64,000 nt of DNA from Homarus americanus. Lineage: Eukaryota > Arthropoda > Malacostraca > Decapoda > Nephropidae. A program made the position numbers and the translations under genes. The notes beneath the pieces are model-generated. The model worked only from the letters and a program-made list of their open reading frames with translations, ran no database searches and had not been told where the DNA came from. The stretch is from positions 6,072,528-6,136,527 of the forward strand of contig NW_024720711.1 of assembly GCF_018991925.1 (NCBI RefSeq), written 5' to 3'. Shown in pieces: positions 61,931-64,000 of the stretch. Position 1 is the first letter of the stretch, and every line of letters starts with the position of its first letter.

Positions 61931-61974
61931 CAGCCCTGATGACACATATACTAGCAGATAGGTAGTGCCCTCAC

Positions 61975-62160
61975 TGTCCTCCTCCTCCTCACCTCTTACT
62001 GCCCTCTCCTCTCTTACTGTCCTCTTCTCCTCACCTCTTACTGCCCTCTCCCTCACCTCTTACTGCCTCTCGCCCTCTTACTGCCCCTCTCCTCACTTTG
62101 CCCTCTCCTCACCCCCTCCTGTCCTCCTCTCCTCCACCTCTCCTCACTTCATACTGTCTA
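61975..62160 (+). repeat. CCTCTTACTGCCCTCTCCTC repeat
   Basis: About seven diverged copies. Confidence 0.88.
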
Positions 62161-62229
62161 CCTTCAACTACATCACTCCCTCCCCCTTTCTTTGAGGTTT
62201 ATTTAATATTTTGATCACACACACACACA

Positions 62230-62475
62230 CACAGTAATATGGGGGAGGAGTATTAGAGGAGGGAGTATTAGAGGGAGGAGTATTAGAGGAGGGTGGGGAG
62301 GAGTATAAGGGAGATAGTGATGGGAGAATGAAGGAGATTAGAGGTGAGAGAGTGATGGAGGAGGATATTGAGGGGAGGAGGAGGGGAGGAGTGTGGGGAG
62401 GGTAGAGGAGGAGTATTAGAGGGAGGAGTATTGGAGGAGGGAGTGTTAGGGGAGGAATATTAAAGGAAGGAATAT
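62230..62475 (+). repeat. GGAGGAGTATTAGAGG repeat
   Basis: About ten imperfect copies, purine-rich. Confidence 0.88.
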
Positions 62476-62865
62476 TAGAGGTATAAGGAGCCCAGGGAGA
62501 GGAGTCTTAGGGCCGCAGCCAGGGAGGTCAGGTCAGAGGAAGGCCGCCCACAAATCCTCGTGGTAATCGATTAACAAGTGGGTGGCCAATCATTTTATGG
62601 CCCTTAGTAACATCTTTCTTCTCCACCCACAACACCTTTACTTCCCCTAGAGGGCTGTGTTGACACTAGCCAACCCCACCCTTCCTGCCCTTACCCCTTG
62701 CCCCGCCCCGCCCCTAACCTACCCATCTGTTACTGTGGAGTAGACACTGACCACCACCCTGCCATTTGAAGAGTCATTACATGCCAGGCACGTAATGCCG
62801 CTGTTAGAGTGAGACCCTTAAGCCATATTTATCATGCTGGTTGATGCAACACACCCAACACTTCT

Positions 62866-62925
62866 CTACTACCACTACTATTACTATTACTACCACTACT
62901 ATTACTACTACTATTACTACTACGT
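62866..62925. repeat. (ACT)n/(ATT)n microsatellite
   Basis: Impure ACTACT/ATTACT run. Confidence 0.88.
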
Positions 62926-63059
62926 TATATAGGTGGCTTCAACACTGAGACACTACCTTGTTTACTGTGAGAGAAAAGGCAACAAAATAAAACAATACAA
63001 CACGAAACAGATGAAGACGAATAAGAACAACAACAAAATAACAAATAACAAGAAGAATG

Positions 63060-63099
63060 AGAAGAGGAAAATTAAGAGGAGGAGGAAGAGGAGGAGGAG

Positions 63100-63133
<34 letters not shown>

Positions 63134-63180
63134 AGGGAGGAGGAGGGAGGAGGAGAGGAGGAGGAGGAGGAGGAGGTCGC
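63060..63180 (+). repeat. (GGA)n microsatellite
   Basis: GGA/GAA array producing Arg/Glu-rich frames. Confidence 0.93.
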
Positions 63181-63249
63181 AGCCCCTACACCATAATTTA
63201 TATATTAAAAATCAAGCTGAAAACAAATTAAATTAACCAAACAATGTAA

Positions 63250-63710
63250 TAGGATGAGCAGAGGGGAGGAGGAGGAAGGGAGGATGAGGAGGAGAGAGGA
63301 GGAAGAAAGGAAAGAGAAGGAAATAAGAGAAGGAGAAGAAGAGGAAGTGAAGAAGAGTAAGAGGAAGAATAAGAAAATGAACAAGAATTTAATCACCTTC
63401 CCTCACATTCACCCCTCCCTCACACCTCACCATCTAGGACGGAAGGATGGGGAGGGAGGAGAGGAGGGAGGAGAGAAGAAGGGATGAAGGAAGGGGAAGG
63501 AGGAGGGAGGGAGGAGGGAAGGAGGAGGAGGAGGGAAGGAGGGAGGAGAAGGAAGGGAGGGAGGGAGGAAGGGAAGGAAGGAAGGAAGGAAGGGAAGGAG
63601 AGAGGGACACAGACAAATGCAGAAGAGAGGGGGAGAGGAGAGAGGGAGGGAATGGATGGACACAGGAAAAGGAGGGAAGGAGGGGAGAGAGAGCAAGAGA
63701 GCCAGCACCA
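63250..63710 (+). repeat. Polypurine tract
   Basis: GGAGGGA/GGAA-type purine-rich sequence, broken only around 63370-63430. Confidence 0.85.
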
Positions 63711-63849
63711 CCAAGACCTCCTTCCCCTCCCCAGTGCAGCAGGGCACCAATAAAAGCTTACTGCACAATGGTCCTACAAATATTCCTAAGATCGTATCTC
63801 GTCCCAACATTATAGCCCTATAATGCTGCAGGGGGCGTCTTTATCTGCG

Positions 63850-64000
63850 GCCCAGGGAGAGGGGATAAGGCGAGGAGGAGGAGGGAGGAAGGAAGAGGGA
63901 GGGAGGTGAGGAGGAAAGAAGAGAGGAGTGTAAGGAGGAAATGAGAATAAAGAAAAAAAGTTGAGAACAGAATATATATAAAAGAGAGAGAGAGAGAGAT
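63850..64000 (+). repeat. Polypurine tract with (GA)n at the window edge
   Basis: GGAGGAGG then GAGAGA up to the last base; the array is cut by the window. Confidence 0.85.

Overview
This is nuclear DNA of a eukaryote, most likely an arthropod and probably a decapod crustacean (crab-like). The evidence is split coding exons with GT-AG borders, very long introns, extreme density of micro- and minisatellites, interstitial TTAGG-type (arthropod telomere) tracts, and LINE, hAT and Tigger/Jerky remnants of the kinds common in decapod genomes. The species call is inference. Nothing bacterial, viral or CRISPR-like was seen.

One host gene is supported. It lies on the minus strand and spans most of the window: a neuronal calcium sensor (NCS, visinin/recoverin-like) EF-hand protein. 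Four coding exons were found, in transcript order 53250-53151 (start codon, degenerate or mis-assembled), 32715-32572, 17555-17427 and 4132-3950 (stop codon). The last three are intact, in phase 0, joined by good GT-AG signals, and carry the cryptic EF1, canonical EF2, EF3 and EF4 and the C-terminus. The first coding exon needs two single-base insertions to read in the family frame and lacks about six expected residues before the second exon. A splice acceptor just before the ATG implies a 5' non-coding exon further upstream (towards higher coordinates); one weak candidate lies near 56.16-56.25 kb.

Layout: 1-3.9 kb is AT-rich 3' UTR/flank with a long (TA)n array. 3.95-17.4 kb is the last exon and last intron, whose first half is AT-rich and holds a LINE 3' fragment (6.2 kb), a decayed Tigger/Jerky transposase (6.9-7.5 kb), an 871-bp non-autonomous hAT element with a perfect 8-bp target duplication (9.7-10.6 kb) and a 44-bp x 8 minisatellite (11.9 kb). 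17.4-32.6 kb is an exon followed by an intron with a Tigger-like MITE, a LINE 3' end with microsatellite tail (20.2-20.9 kb), a retroelement C-terminal fragment between direct repeats (21.1-21.6 kb), telomere-like tracts and several minisatellites including a 1.5-kb, 20-bp-unit array. 32.7-53.2 kb is the longest intron, almost wholly tandem repeats. 53.3-64 kb is upstream sequence with a 1-kb, 37-38-bp-unit minisatellite and more simple repeats.

Most open reading frames in this window are artefacts of tandem repeats. Beyond the calcium sensor and the transposon remnants I found no protein-coding gene that I can support, no tRNA or rRNA gene, and no obvious undescribed system. The more unusual features are the lesion in the first coding exon, the intact hAT termini, the abutment of a 42-bp minisatellite on a splice acceptor, and the large number of different minisatellite families inside one gene.
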